A DNA stretch of 64,000 nucleotides from Pseudobacteriovorax sp. (GTDB lineage Bacteria; Bdellovibrionota_B; Oligoflexia; Oligoflexales; Oligoflexaceae), in the NCBI GenBank assembly GCA_013215145.1, contig JABSRP010000004.1, positions 49,867-113,866 on the forward strand, written 5' to 3'. Positions 43,763-52,633 of this stretch are shown in pieces (the stretch's first letter is position 1; every line of letters starts with the position of its first letter). Below the pieces are notes generated by a model. That model did no database searches. It had not been told where the DNA came from and worked only from the letters and a program-made list of their open reading frames with translations. A program made the position numbers and the translations under genes.

Positions 43763-45244
43763 ATGCAAACCATCAACATGCTGAAACTGAGCCTCAGCTT
43801 GACCTTAGGGCTTCAGATCGCGACGATATCACAGGCAGAAACAGATGCTACATTCACGGCTAATGAGTCGACTTTATTAGAGTTAGCGCGCAAAAGCCCT
43901 CCCACACAACTCAATATTGAACTTAGTCAGACCGTAAAAGCCCTTAACTTGGAACTGGAAGAGGCTAAGTTTGGCAGTCAGGTCACCGGAGCGGCTAACT
44001 ACTCCAGTTCTCGGGAAAGCCCGATTTCACCCTTTGCTCCCATCTTTAGTCCTGCGCAGGATTTGTCTGTCGGCTATCAAAGGTTGATGCCCAAGGGACT
44101 TGCTCTGAGCTCGGCCATCTTCGCAGAAAAGATATCCTTCGATGGCCCTACCGGACCCATCGACGATGCGACAAGAATCGGCTGGCGTGTTGGCGCTGAA
44201 ATCGACCTTTGGAAAAACTTATGGGGTCGCCTCGATAAGCTATCCTACGAAGGAAAAGAAATTGATCTTGAGGTCAGTAAACTACGAGGCGTTATGGCCA
44301 AGAAGGACTTCGAGATGTCTCTTCTTAAAGTCTACTGGTCCTTGATCGCAAATAAGGAAAGCCGGGAGTTAACCCAAAATCTCGTCAAAAGCGCCAAGAG
44401 GCAGCTCAACCAAACCAGAGCCCGCGCCCGCGACGGGGCTTCTGATGCCGGCGACGTGGCGCGAAGCCGTGCACTGGTAAAAAGCCGCGAGAGTAGCCTT
44501 TTGTTCTTCGACTACCAAAGAGAGCTGCTGGAAACCCAGCTTAAAACCTTGCTTCCCGAACTATCCACCCAAGACATTATTCTAGCTGGCGAGAGCTTTA
44601 CCAAGAAAGAAGAGGAGATGGTACAGTGTATGGCTAAGATTGTTACTGGCACGGCAGAGCCTCAGTCTCAATCATCATACTTCGATCTTATTGCATTGTT
44701 GGAAAAAGCCGAAGCCAATGCTAACGCACAGGCTGAGTGGACTGATAGTATGGATATTAAACTTAAGGGGCAGCTGCAGAACTCCAACGCCGATCAAGGC
44801 TACGGCAACACCCTTTCTGGTTACAGTGAAGACAATCAGTTTGGCAACGCCATTGGCATCGAAATATCGATGCCTCTGAACCCTTCCCTTTCGGCTGCTA
44901 AAAAAACTCAGAAGAGGATTGCCAATCTACAAAAAAAGGCCGAGGTGGATGCCCTCAAGGCTAGGCTCATGGCAGATTTTGATAAAACCAAGACAAGCCT
45001 TCAGCTGCTTGGTAAGGCATTAGAAACACAGACTGGCGCTGCTAACGATTTAGAAATTTCCCTAAAAACCACTACAAGGAAATATCAGCAGGCTCGCGTT
45101 GACCTCAATTCCCTTATCTTAGAACAAGACTCGTACTTTAACAGTCGTCTCGTGGAGATCGATACCAAGCAGCAGACGATTCACCTTATGTATGATTTCT
45201 TTAAATCTTATAACCGTTACCCCTGCGGTATCAATCAAATTTAG
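43763..45244 (+). CDS. TolC-family outer-membrane efflux protein
   Basis: A 493-residue protein from ATG 43763, with AGGA upstream; the longer frame from 43694 runs through the operator candidates. Signal ends near ISQAE. The mature sequence has the two-repeat helical/beta layout of OEP proteins: PPTQLNIELSQTVKALNLELEEA, then RQLNQTRARARDGASDAGDVAR, then KYQQARVDLNSLILEQDSYF. It forms a periplasmic tunnel and outer-membrane channel. The RND pump gene follows after 11 bases. No adaptor (AcrA-like) gene is present in this operon. Confidence 0.8.
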   Translation: MQTINMLKLSLSLTLGLQIATISQAETDATFTANESTLLELARKSPPTQLNIELSQTVKALNLELEEAKFGSQVTGAANYSSSRESPISPFAPIFSPAQDLSVGYQRLMPKGLALSSAIFAEKISFDGPTGPIDDATRIGWRVGAEIDLWKNLWGRLDKLSYEGKEIDLEVSKLRGVMAKKDFEMSLLKVYWSLIANKESRELTQNLVKSAKRQLNQTRARARDGASDAGDVARSRALVKSRESSLLFFDYQRELLETQLKTLLPELSTQDIILAGESFTKKEEEMVQCMAKIVTGTAEPQSQSSYFDLIALLEKAEANANAQAEWTDSMDIKLKGQLQNSNADQGYGNTLSGYSEDNQFGNAIGIEISMPLNPSLSAAKKTQKRIANLQKKAEVDALKARLMADFDKTKTSLQLLGKALETQTGAANDLEISLKTTTRKYQQARVDLNSLILEQDSYFNSRLVEIDTKQQTIHLMYDFFKSYNRYPCGINQI

Positions 45245-45255
45245 GAGCAGGTACC

Positions 45256-48200
45256 ATGACTCGGATATCACGATTTTTCATTGAGAATCATAAGTTCGGC
45301 CTGGTGCTTATGGTCTTTATTATTCTGTTTGGGGTGGGCGGGTTATTTCAGCTCAATTCCGAAAGCTTTCCCACAGTAAATATGGGACAGGTCATCATCA
45401 AGACGGTTTATCCAGGTGCTTCGGCCGAAGATATTGAGACCAAAATCACCAAACCCATTGAGGATGAGATCCGCTCTGTCTCAGGGATTGATGAAGTCAA
45501 ATCAGTATCCCAACCAAGTATCTCTACGATATTTACCGTGGTCGATATCGATAACTACGATGCGACGACCGTGGTAAGCGATCTTCAACGAGCCATCGAT
45601 CGAATCACGGACCTCCCTGCTGATTTGGAGAACCCTCCGGCATTTATCGAGATCAAGACGGAAGAGTTCCCAGTCATTGAAGTGGCCGTCATTGGCTCCA
45701 ATGAAAACCGGATCCGTGATAAGGCTGTCATAGAACTTGAGGAAGCCTTAGAAGACAACAAAAAAATCAGCAACGTCATCCGCACTGGCTACCGCGAACG
45801 CCAATTTAATATTTCCATCGACCCAGACAAGCTCAAATCATTTCATGTCAGCCTCGGTGAGGTTACGAGTAAAATCCAAAGCCAAAACCTCACGATTCCT
45901 GGCGGTAGTTTGGAAAGTTCAGAGTCACGGACCCTAATCAAAATCGACGGCAAACGAAAAACAGTAGAAGATATCGGCAATATCGTACTCAGGGCTAATT
46001 TTTCTGGACGACAAGTCCTGCTAAAAGATGTCGCCACCATTGGCGATGGCGAAGAGGATCCCGATCGCCTTAGTCGCTATAACGGGGAGCCTGCTACCCT
46101 CTTGACCATTAGTAAGAAAAGCGGCGCTGATCTCATCGAACTCGCAACAGCTGTACAATATACCATCGATGAGATCTCGGCAGGCTACAAAGACCAACTA
46201 GAATTTACGATTTTCAACAACGAAGGTAAGCGCGTTGGCAATCGCCTTGATGTTCTTTCCTCTAACGGTATTACAGGACTTGTCCTGGTTGTCGTCTTTC
46301 TTATCATCTTCCTCCCAGGTCGCGCCGGGATTATGGCGGCGATCTCACTGCCCATGGCAACCCTAGCGACTTTTGCTCTGATGCAAAGCACGGGGATGTC
46401 TCTCAATACGATTACGATATTGGCCATGGTGATATCCATTGGTATGTTGGTAGATAACTCGGTTGTTGTCAGTGAGAATTTTAGTCGTCTGAAAGAATCA
46501 GGCCTTTCAGCGAAAGAGGCCATATTAAAATCTGTCAACGATCTTTGGCTTCCCATAACGGCCACCGCTTTCACCACTATTGCTGCGTTTTTACCGATGC
46601 TAGTAACCAAAGGGGTCATTGGTCAGTTTATCCAGGGTATTCCCATTGTCGTTACAGCTGCACTTATGATTAGTATCGTCGAGAGTTTTATCATGCTGCC
46701 GGTCCGCTTGATCAAAGGCAAGGAAGCCGAAGATCCCGTGGATCAGGACAAGATGAATAACTTCGATCAAGGGGAAGAAGGCCTACCCACTGACTGGTTT
46801 GGTCGCTTGATACTCCCTCCCTTTAGCAAACTCGTATCAGGACTCATTCGCTTTCGTTATTTCACACTAGTGTTGTTTACCGCCACCATCGGCGTTTCCT
46901 TGTACCTGATGATTTTTGCCAATAAATTTATTCTGTTTCCACCTACCCAAACAGAGATCTATATTGCAAGGGTTGAGATGGCAAAAGGTACTAAAATCGA
47001 AGTCACTGACAAAGCCTTGAGTCAGCTATCCATTGACATAAAAGAAAGCTTTGGAGACAAAATCGATCATATTACCTCCAAAGCCGGTATTTCGGAGAAT
47101 CAGCCCAACGATCCAAAATCACAGAACGGTGAAAACGTCGGTATGGTCTTTCTTTTTATGAGCGAAGATGCCAAGAACAACCTTGCAACCAATACGGTTC
47201 TTGAACAGCTCCGTAGTATTCCACTAGCTGGTGCCACGTCCTTAACCTTCGAAGCTGTGATTAACGGCCCACCCTCTGGGGACCCTGTTACCGGAATCCT
47301 ACGTTCAAATAATAGCGTTCAACTCGCCGGGATGGCTGAGGCACTGAAAGAAAAACTGTCGCAGACCGACGGTATCCTCGATGCCAAAGTTGATGATGTT
47401 TTTGGTGAGGATGAGATCAAGGTGGTTGTGGATGAGCAAAGAGCCGCAAGACTGGGCTTGGATCTGCAATCTGTGGGGCTGACCATCCGTACGGCTATGG
47501 CTGGTCTCGATATCACAGATGTGAACTTGGAAAACCGCGAAGTGGATTATTTTGTAAGACTAGATGCCAATAGCAGACAGTCCATCGATCAACTCAAATC
47601 CTTAGAGGTGATGAATCGTCGCGGCGATTTAATCCCCCTAAGTCGCATCGCAAGTTTCGAGCAGGCTGACGGGACCGCTTATAAAAAGCGCTTCGACTTC
47701 AAACCTGCTAAAACCGTTACAGCGAATGTCAATGACGAGATCATTACCGCGACAGTTGCTAACCAGGTCCTTGAAACAAGTTTCAACGAATTATCCGAGC
47801 AATTTCCCGCTGTCAGTCTCCAGTTTGCTGGTGAAGGCGAGCGGATCAAAGAGTCCATGTCGTCTTTAGCCACAGCGCTTGTCCTTGCGGTCATTGGTAT
47901 TTTTGCCCTGCTTGTGTTCTTGTTCCGCTCCTATATCAAGCCCATGATTATCCTCACCACCGTACCATTAGGCCTTTTTGGTGTGGCCCTTGCATTTTTC
48001 ATTCATGGTCGTCCAGTGAGTTTCCTTGCTTTGATCGGTGTGGTAGGACTCAGTGGAATTATTGTTAACTCCGGAATTGTCTTGATTAGTTTTATCGATC
48101 AACTTAGAAAAGATGGACAGACTGACCTCAAAACCGCACTGGTCAAGGCGACGGCAATGAGACTAAGGGCTGTTGTTGTGACATCGTTAACCACTGTAAG

Positions 48201-48450
48201 TGGACTCATCCCGACGGCCTATGGCATCGGGGGAGCAGATGAGTTCATCATTCCCATGACTCTTGCTATGGCTTGGGGTCTAGTTAGCGGTACGATACTC
48301 GCATTGATGTGGGTGCCGTGTGCCTATGCCATTGTCGAGGATATGACAGGCTTATTAGGAAAACTATTCGGTAGAAAACAATCCGGGCAGGATGAGACCG
48401 AAACGATTATAGAAGAGAAAATCAATCAGGGGGCTGTCGGTGCCAAATGA
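45256..48450 (+). CDS. RND-family efflux pump, inner-membrane permease
   Basis: A 1064-residue protein, usual for the HAE1/AcrB-like group. It has FIENHKFGLVLMVFIILFGV at the N-terminus, then PGASAEDIETKITKPIEDEI in the porter domain. In TM4 it has ISIGMLVDNSVVVSEN: the usual Asp-Asp pair is Asp-Asn here, as in the SwrC-type subgroup. A second half repeats the layout (GLSGIIVNSGIVLISFID). GGAG lies before the ATG. It uses the proton gradient to expel drugs, dyes or lipids. The TetR gene overlaps its end by 11 bases. An adaptor protein must come from elsewhere. Confidence 0.9.
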   Translation: MTRISRFFIENHKFGLVLMVFIILFGVGGLFQLNSESFPTVNMGQVIIKTVYPGASAEDIETKITKPIEDEIRSVSGIDEVKSVSQPSISTIFTVVDIDNYDATTVVSDLQRAIDRITDLPADLENPPAFIEIKTEEFPVIEVAVIGSNENRIRDKAVIELEEALEDNKKISNVIRTGYRERQFNISIDPDKLKSFHVSLGEVTSKIQSQNLTIPGGSLESSESRTLIKIDGKRKTVEDIGNIVLRANFSGRQVLLKDVATIGDGEEDPDRLSRYNGEPATLLTISKKSGADLIELATAVQYTIDEISAGYKDQLEFTIFNNEGKRVGNRLDVLSSNGITGLVLVVVFLIIFLPGRAGIMAAISLPMATLATFALMQSTGMSLNTITILAMVISIGMLVDNSVVVSENFSRLKESGLSAKEAILKSVNDLWLPITATAFTTIAAFLPMLVTKGVIGQFIQGIPIVVTAALMISIVESFIMLPVRLIKGKEAEDPVDQDKMNNFDQGEEGLPTDWFGRLILPPFSKLVSGLIRFRYFTLVLFTATIGVSLYLMIFANKFILFPPTQTEIYIARVEMAKGTKIEVTDKALSQLSIDIKESFGDKIDHITSKAGISENQPNDPKSQNGENVGMVFLFMSEDAKNNLATNTVLEQLRSIPLAGATSLTFEAVINGPPSGDPVTGILRSNNSVQLAGMAEALKEKLSQTDGILDAKVDDVFGEDEIKVVVDEQRAARLGLDLQSVGLTIRTAMAGLDITDVNLENREVDYFVRLDANSRQSIDQLKSLEVMNRRGDLIPLSRIASFEQADGTAYKKRFDFKPAKTVTANVNDEIITATVANQVLETSFNELSEQFPAVSLQFAGEGERIKESMSSLATALVLAVIGIFALLVFLFRSYIKPMIILTTVPLGLFGVALAFFIHGRPVSFLALIGVVGLSGIIVNSGIVLISFIDQLRKDGQTDLKTALVKATAMRLRAVVVTSLTTVSGLIPTAYGIGGADEFIIPMTLAMAWGLVSGTILALMWVPCAYAIVEDMTGLLGKLFGRKQSGQDETETIIEEKINQGAVGAK

Positions 48451-49129
48451 AAAGATAGACACAAAAGAAAGGGTTCTGCAGGCAGCTAAAAAGCTGTTTG
48501 CCGAAAAAGGTTTTGCTGGAACCTCCATCCGTGAGATAGCTGAAGAATCTGAGGCCAACGTCTCAGCTATTAACTACCATTTTCGCAGCAAGCAAGGCCT
48601 CTATTGGGCCATGCTACACGAGGCTCATGAATGGTTGGCCAACGGAACGAAACAGGTCTGCGAGAAAGCCAAGGATCCAGAAGATATGATCGCTCAGTTG
48701 TTTACGTTTTTGACGGAAGATACCACCTATCTGATGTCGACGATGCGTTCTCTATTGAGTGATTCCGGTGAACACGCGACGGGTTCCACCGAGTATTGCG
48801 ATCAGTTTAATGCCACACCTGGAATGCCAGGCTATGAGTTTTTAGCGAGGTTTGTCAGAACTCAACTGCAAGATGACCCTCCAGAAGAGGCTATATTCTG
48901 GGCGGTCAACAGCATCTTTAGCACCACGATTCATATGGCTTTGATGAGTAGTACCATGAAATTTAAGGTCATGGAGCAGGTCTCAGGAGTCTGCGGTGAG
49001 TCTTTCTTCAAGCAGCAGCTGACTCACATTGCCAAGTCTTCCATCGAGTATGCCGACAAGCATAGGGTCGAGCTGAAGTCCTCCATCACCATCCCCAATG
49101 GTATGAGCGCGCCAGCCCAAAGGCCCTGA
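48440..49129 (+). CDS. TetR-family regulator of the efflux operon
   Basis: A 229-residue protein from GTG 48440, with AGGGGG seven bases upstream and overlapping the pump gene by 11 bases. It begins with KIDTKERVLQAAKKLFAEKGF, then TSIREIAEESEANVSAINYHF and RSKQGLYWAML, a complete TetR helix-turn-helix. The C-terminal ligand-binding part is CecR-like in length. It probably represses the operon and is released by a pump substrate. The palindromes at 43670 and 43726 are plausible sites. Confidence 0.85.
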   Translation: MPNEKIDTKERVLQAAKKLFAEKGFAGTSIREIAEESEANVSAINYHFRSKQGLYWAMLHEAHEWLANGTKQVCEKAKDPEDMIAQLFTFLTEDTTYLMSTMRSLLSDSGEHATGSTEYCDQFNATPGMPGYEFLARFVRTQLQDDPPEEAIFWAVNSIFSTTIHMALMSSTMKFKVMEQVSGVCGESFFKQQLTHIAKSSIEYADKHRVELKSSITIPNGMSAPAQRP

Positions 49130-49203
49130 TCAGATGTCCTCCACAGACATCGACTAGGACAGCTTGACAAGGCTTGGGACCGGTAGTATAACACGCCCCT
49201 AAC

Positions 49204-49215
49204 AAACGATCATTC
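49204..49215. promoter_or_regulatory. Imperfect operator-like site after the TetR gene
   Basis: AAACGATCATTC matches ten of the 12 positions of AAACGATCGTTT found at 43528. It lies between the regulator and the secreted protein gene at 49306, about 90 bases before that start. Confidence 0.35.
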
Positions 49216-49305
49216 GATCAAGCAGGGGTGGTTTCCGATCTGTCACCCCCACCAAACTCATCGGTAAAAACAAAACTTTTTTGCACTTCATGTTAGGAGA
49301 TTACT

Positions 49306-50307
49306 ATGAAGCGACTACTAGTCTTGTCTGCCGTTGTCACTGCGGGACACGGATTCGCAAACTCTGACGGAGCTATTCCCGTCGAAGCTGGAGCTGCGGC
49401 CGTTGTCGCCTGTGCCGAAGCTGGTGGTAACACACTTGAGCCAACATTTTTCGACGAAGAGGGTCTCTGCCCGGCTCTAGGTAACAGCATCTGGCTTGCG
49501 CCATCGACCAACCCAACCATAACTGTCACAACCATCGAAGGATGGGGCGCCGCGGGCCACCTTGTGACCTATCAGCCGGAAGCGTCAGAGCAAAGCTGCG
49601 GTTTTTACGGGAATTTTGATCTGACCTCCGAAGACGCTCTTATCGATGTCACCCAAGTTTATTGCTCAGCGCCTTACACCCTAGCAGACGAGATTAGCCT
49701 AACGATTGGTGAGATCTTCTGCGGTGAATTTGACCCTTATACCATCGGCGACGCTTGTCTAGTCGAGACAGTTGACGCCAATGGTCAGCGCATCAACCTG
49801 CTCACAGAGGATCAAGACCTCAATGCTTACGAGCTCCTAGAAGGTCTCGAAGGCCAGAGCATCAGCTTTACAGCCGCTTCCTTGAAACAGATTCAAGGAG
49901 CCCTAGAGCTTGATATCCTTTACGGAGCGCCAAGTTCTGCCGTAACCACTCTAAGCTGGGACGGAAGCTTCGTCACTCCAGAGGCTCCTGCAGTCGACTG
50001 CTACGAGTACTTTACTGCTGGTTTCACCCAAGACAGTCAGTCCTTTCAAATTCGTGAATTCGATCTGATCAACCAAGACGATATTGGCATCGAACTCGCC
50101 ACAAGCGCTGTATGGCAACTTGTTTCCGAAGCAGAATGCACTTTAGATCAAGAGCTCGTGATCGACAGCCGCAACAGCGAGTGCCGCGAGATTATCCCTG
50201 GACTAGCTAGCTCAGAAGCCTGCTACGTAGAAACAAACCTTGGATACTTCTTCACCACCCAAGATTCCTTGGGACACATGAACCTGACTTTTAATCGCTG
50301 GGATTAA
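49306..50307 (+). CDS. Cys-rich secreted protein of unknown function
   Basis: A 333-residue acidic protein with signal ending HGFA. AGGAG precedes the ATG. The mature part has about 12 Cys (ACAEAGGN, GLCPALG, SCGFYG, YCSAP, FCGEFDP, ACLVET, DCYEYF, ECTLDQ, ECREII, ACYVET), which suggests a disulfide-stabilised, secreted or periplasmic protein. No family is recognised. A strong terminator follows. An operator-like site upstream hints it could be controlled with the efflux operon, but this is weak. Confidence 0.6.
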   Translation: MKRLLVLSAVVTAGHGFANSDGAIPVEAGAAAVVACAEAGGNTLEPTFFDEEGLCPALGNSIWLAPSTNPTITVTTIEGWGAAGHLVTYQPEASEQSCGFYGNFDLTSEDALIDVTQVYCSAPYTLADEISLTIGEIFCGEFDPYTIGDACLVETVDANGQRINLLTEDQDLNAYELLEGLEGQSISFTAASLKQIQGALELDILYGAPSSAVTTLSWDGSFVTPEAPAVDCYEYFTAGFTQDSQSFQIREFDLINQDDIGIELATSAVWQLVSEAECTLDQELVIDSRNSECREIIPGLASSEACYVETNLGYFFTTQDSLGHMNLTFNRWD

Positions 50308-50321
50308 CAAGCGATGCAGGG

Positions 50322-50355
50322 GATCCAGGCCCTTTGGGCCTGGGTCTTTTTTTTT
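50322..50355 (+). terminator. Strong rho-independent terminator
   Basis: An 11-bp stem (GATCCAGGCCC at 50322-50332 with GGGCCTGGGTC at 50336-50346; one G-T pair), loop TTT, followed by nine T residues. It ends the secreted protein gene. Confidence 0.9.
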
Positions 50356-50697
50356 GGGGGGCAACCGCCGAATCACTTCTGTTACTTATTGACAAGAACT
50401 AATATTTGGCAGTCCTGCCGATGACGAACCCTTTGTAGAGCTGTATTTTACCAACAAAAGTATAAGGCATGATTTACAAGATGTTAGAACAGGGTTCCGA
50501 TAAATATGCCTTTTCAATCCGATGAATCTTCAAAGACGATTAGTCTACTTTCACAGATGTTGATCGTCCCTGTGTCGGTTTTAGATCGATGTATTGAACT
50601 ATCAATAAAAGCCAATACTATCAATTATACCAGCGTTTTACCTAAAGTTTTCTAAAAATTTTCCGATACGAAGATAAATCTCAAGGGAATTATTTAG
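50356..50697. other. Intergenic stretch without a recognised gene
   Basis: About 340 bases, AT-rich toward the right. It should hold the promoter of the lipoprotein gene at 50698. I found no ORF of note or stable hairpin. Confidence 0.4.
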
Positions 50698-51246
50698 ATG
50701 ATAATACTTTTTATAGCAATTTTGCTCATAACAGTATCTTGCGATTCTAAAAAAGATAGTAAATCTGAGAGTCATACAACAAATCAACCGGATAATCAGA
50801 TTGAAGAAACTTCTGATGCAAGTGGAAATAAAGAAAATCCGCCGTCTGAATCCTCCGAGATAGTTATAGAGGATCCTATAGAATACCCAAATTTAATCGT
50901 GACATATAGCGTCGTCGATTCAGGGCTTTCTTTCCCACTCACCATTCGCTTCGTTTGCGCCAGCTTTAGGGGGGGGGCATTTCAAGAGTTCGATAATAAA
51001 GAGGAATTTGATAGTTATGATCCTGAGAATTTGTCTGGTGATGCAGTATGTGAAGATGAAGGTGACAGCTTAATAGTCGATGTCTCGTTTCTCTATAACG
51101 GCGGCTGGAGGCAGGCTGTACTAAATGACGTCATCATTGGTGAGCATGTCTACTTCAATGTGATCCTAAATCTCGTTGAATTAACTGTTACCTATACATC
51201 CCCTTTAACAGCTGAGCAAATCACTCTTCCCCTTGAATTCCCGTAA
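50698..51246 (+). CDS. Small lipoprotein of unknown function
   Basis: A 182-residue protein with a short signal and lipobox TVSC (Cys15), then a Ser/Asp/Glu-rich linker and a beta-rich domain with two Cys (IRFVCASF, DAVCEDEGD) that may form a disulfide. AAGGG lies before the ATG. The gene looks more AT-rich by eye than its neighbours, so it may be a recent arrival; no mobile-element scar was seen. No family is recognised. Confidence 0.55.
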   Translation: MIILFIAILLITVSCDSKKDSKSESHTTNQPDNQIEETSDASGNKENPPSESSEIVIEDPIEYPNLIVTYSVVDSGLSFPLTIRFVCASFRGGAFQEFDNKEEFDSYDPENLSGDAVCEDEGDSLIVDVSFLYNGGWRQAVLNDVIIGEHVYFNVILNLVELTVTYTSPLTAEQITLPLEFP

Positions 51247-51343
51247 TTATGATTTATATGATTCAAGTTCATAATGAGTAGAATTCTGTGGGAACTTCTA
51301 TAGTCTTTGTTTGATGCGAACTAAGAACACTATAGGGCGAAAA

Positions 51344-51607
51344 ATGTCTATTTTTTCCGCAACGATCATTGCGCTTGCAGCAACCGCTCTAGTTTTATTC
51401 GGCAACCGCTCAGGAAACGGTCTAATGAGACAAATCAAAGACCTTAGAGAAGCTAAACTTCTGGAAAAGATTAGTAGTGAGGAGTATCAAAGCCGGCTAA
51501 AAGCTTTAGTCCTTAAAAATACAAAGCTGAGTGTTCTAGTTTTTGCCTCGATACTTATTATAGGTCTTCTATTTGGAGATAAAATTTCCCGTGACATCGG
51601 TTTCTGA
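51344..51607 (+). CDS. Small two-span membrane protein with a SHOCT-like middle
   Basis: An 87-residue protein from ATG 51344, with AGGGCG upstream; an ATG at 51314 is an alternative. It has hydrophobic segments at about residues 3-22 and 63-80, and between them an amphipathic stretch (MRQIKDLREAKLLEKISSEE) resembling SHOCT motifs (L..L..L...G.I...EY). Such small proteins are often regulatory or stress-related. It ends before the converging methyltransferase gene. Confidence 0.5.
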   Translation: MSIFSATIIALAATALVLFGNRSGNGLMRQIKDLREAKLLEKISSEEYQSRLKALVLKNTKLSVLVFASILIIGLLFGDKISRDIGF

Positions 51608-51726
51608 AACGAAAACAACCCATCAACCATCAGAGAACTTCAAATCTGAAACAAGGGGCCTCGGCCGAAAACAATCGGCTACCCCCAAAATAAGGGCCGC
51701 GCTATCCGAACCAAGAAACTCTAATC

Positions 51727-52449
51727 TCAAACCTTCCGAACCGTATAAACCGCGTTCACATAATTCCCCGGCACATCCTCCTGCACATCGCAGTGAATTA
51801 ATTCACCGTCATTTTCCGTGATAATAGCCTCCACCTCGTTTCTTGGCACGCAGTGCATCTCGAAGGGGGTGCTGGTGCGATGCTTAAGCATGCGGGCTAG
51901 TTTTAGCAGGATTCCGGGAGTGAACTCGATGGTCTTGGCTTTTAGATTATTCTTAAAGCTGCAAGGTATCTGAAAGTAGAGTAGACCGCCTTTTTTGGTG
52001 ACGCGGTGAAACTCTTTGATATACATCTTTGCGATCTGCGATCGATTATGCTGGAGGACCATAAGGGAGAAAAACAGATCGAAGGTCCCATCTGCAAACT
52101 GACTTAAGTTACTTTCTTGGTTCAAGACAAAGCGACAGTTTTCTAGCGAGTTGAGCTCTCTAGCCTTTTTAATCATGGGGCCGGAGATATCAATACCAGT
52201 GGCTTGATCAAAGGACTTGGCAAAATTTTGGGTCACCCGACCGACGCCACATCCAAAGTCAGCAACACTCATAGCTTTTGGATCGGCGCTAAGACCCTTG
52301 ACGATGTTGACCACCTCTTCCACTTGAGCTTGGCCGGTCTTAAAAAACTCCTCGAGGTTCCATTTGCCGCCTCGTTTTTCATCATGACTTAATATCGCCC
52401 AAAGGGGATCTTTTTCGCCTAGGCTTTCCCAGGTTTGAAGTTCTTTCAA
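51727..52449 (-). CDS. Class I SAM-dependent methyltransferase
   Basis: A 240-residue soluble protein from TTG 52449, with AAGGA upstream; an in-frame stop lies four codons before. Motif I is clear: VADFGCGVGRVTQNFAKSF, followed by ATGIDISGPMIKKAREL and the post-motif LFFSLMVLQHN, as in Methyltransf_11/25 enzymes. The substrate is not evident. The neighbouring P450 gene is on the same strand 184 bases upstream; a shared tailoring role is possible but not shown. Confidence 0.75.
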   Translation of the reverse strand: MKELQTWESLGEKDPLWAILSHDEKRGGKWNLEEFFKTGQAQVEEVVNIVKGLSADPKAMSVADFGCGVGRVTQNFAKSFDQATGIDISGPMIKKARELNSLENCRFVLNQESNLSQFADGTFDLFFSLMVLQHNRSQIAKMYIKEFHRVTKKGGLLYFQIPCSFKNNLKAKTIEFTPGILLKLARMLKHRTSTPFEMHCVPRNEVEAIITENDGELIHCDVQEDVPGNYVNAVYTVRKV

Positions 52450-52633
52450 CTTAGGTCCTTATGGTATGTTTCGCAGATAACAAAGTTAAAAAGATATCTT
52501 AGTAGGCGGCAAAATGCCAATAAATTAGCGGGCTGCGTGATCGGCATCATAAAAACCGCTAGAGCAGAGCCAAGACGGCTCGGATTAGGGGCTTCACAGT
52601 GTCATAACGACGACACCAATGAGGACCTTCAAT

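Noticed and set aside
46185..46619. 144-codon antisense ORF in the RND pump gene
   Set aside because: Shadow of a transmembrane region; no ribosome site.
49225..49249. GGGGTG/CACCCC inverted repeat as terminator of the TetR gene
   Set aside because: The stem has a long loop and no T tract follows.
51573..51821. 82-codon ORF between the SHOCT-like gene and the methyltransferase
   Set aside because: It overlaps both genes and has low-complexity Ser/Pro/His residues; no evidence of coding.
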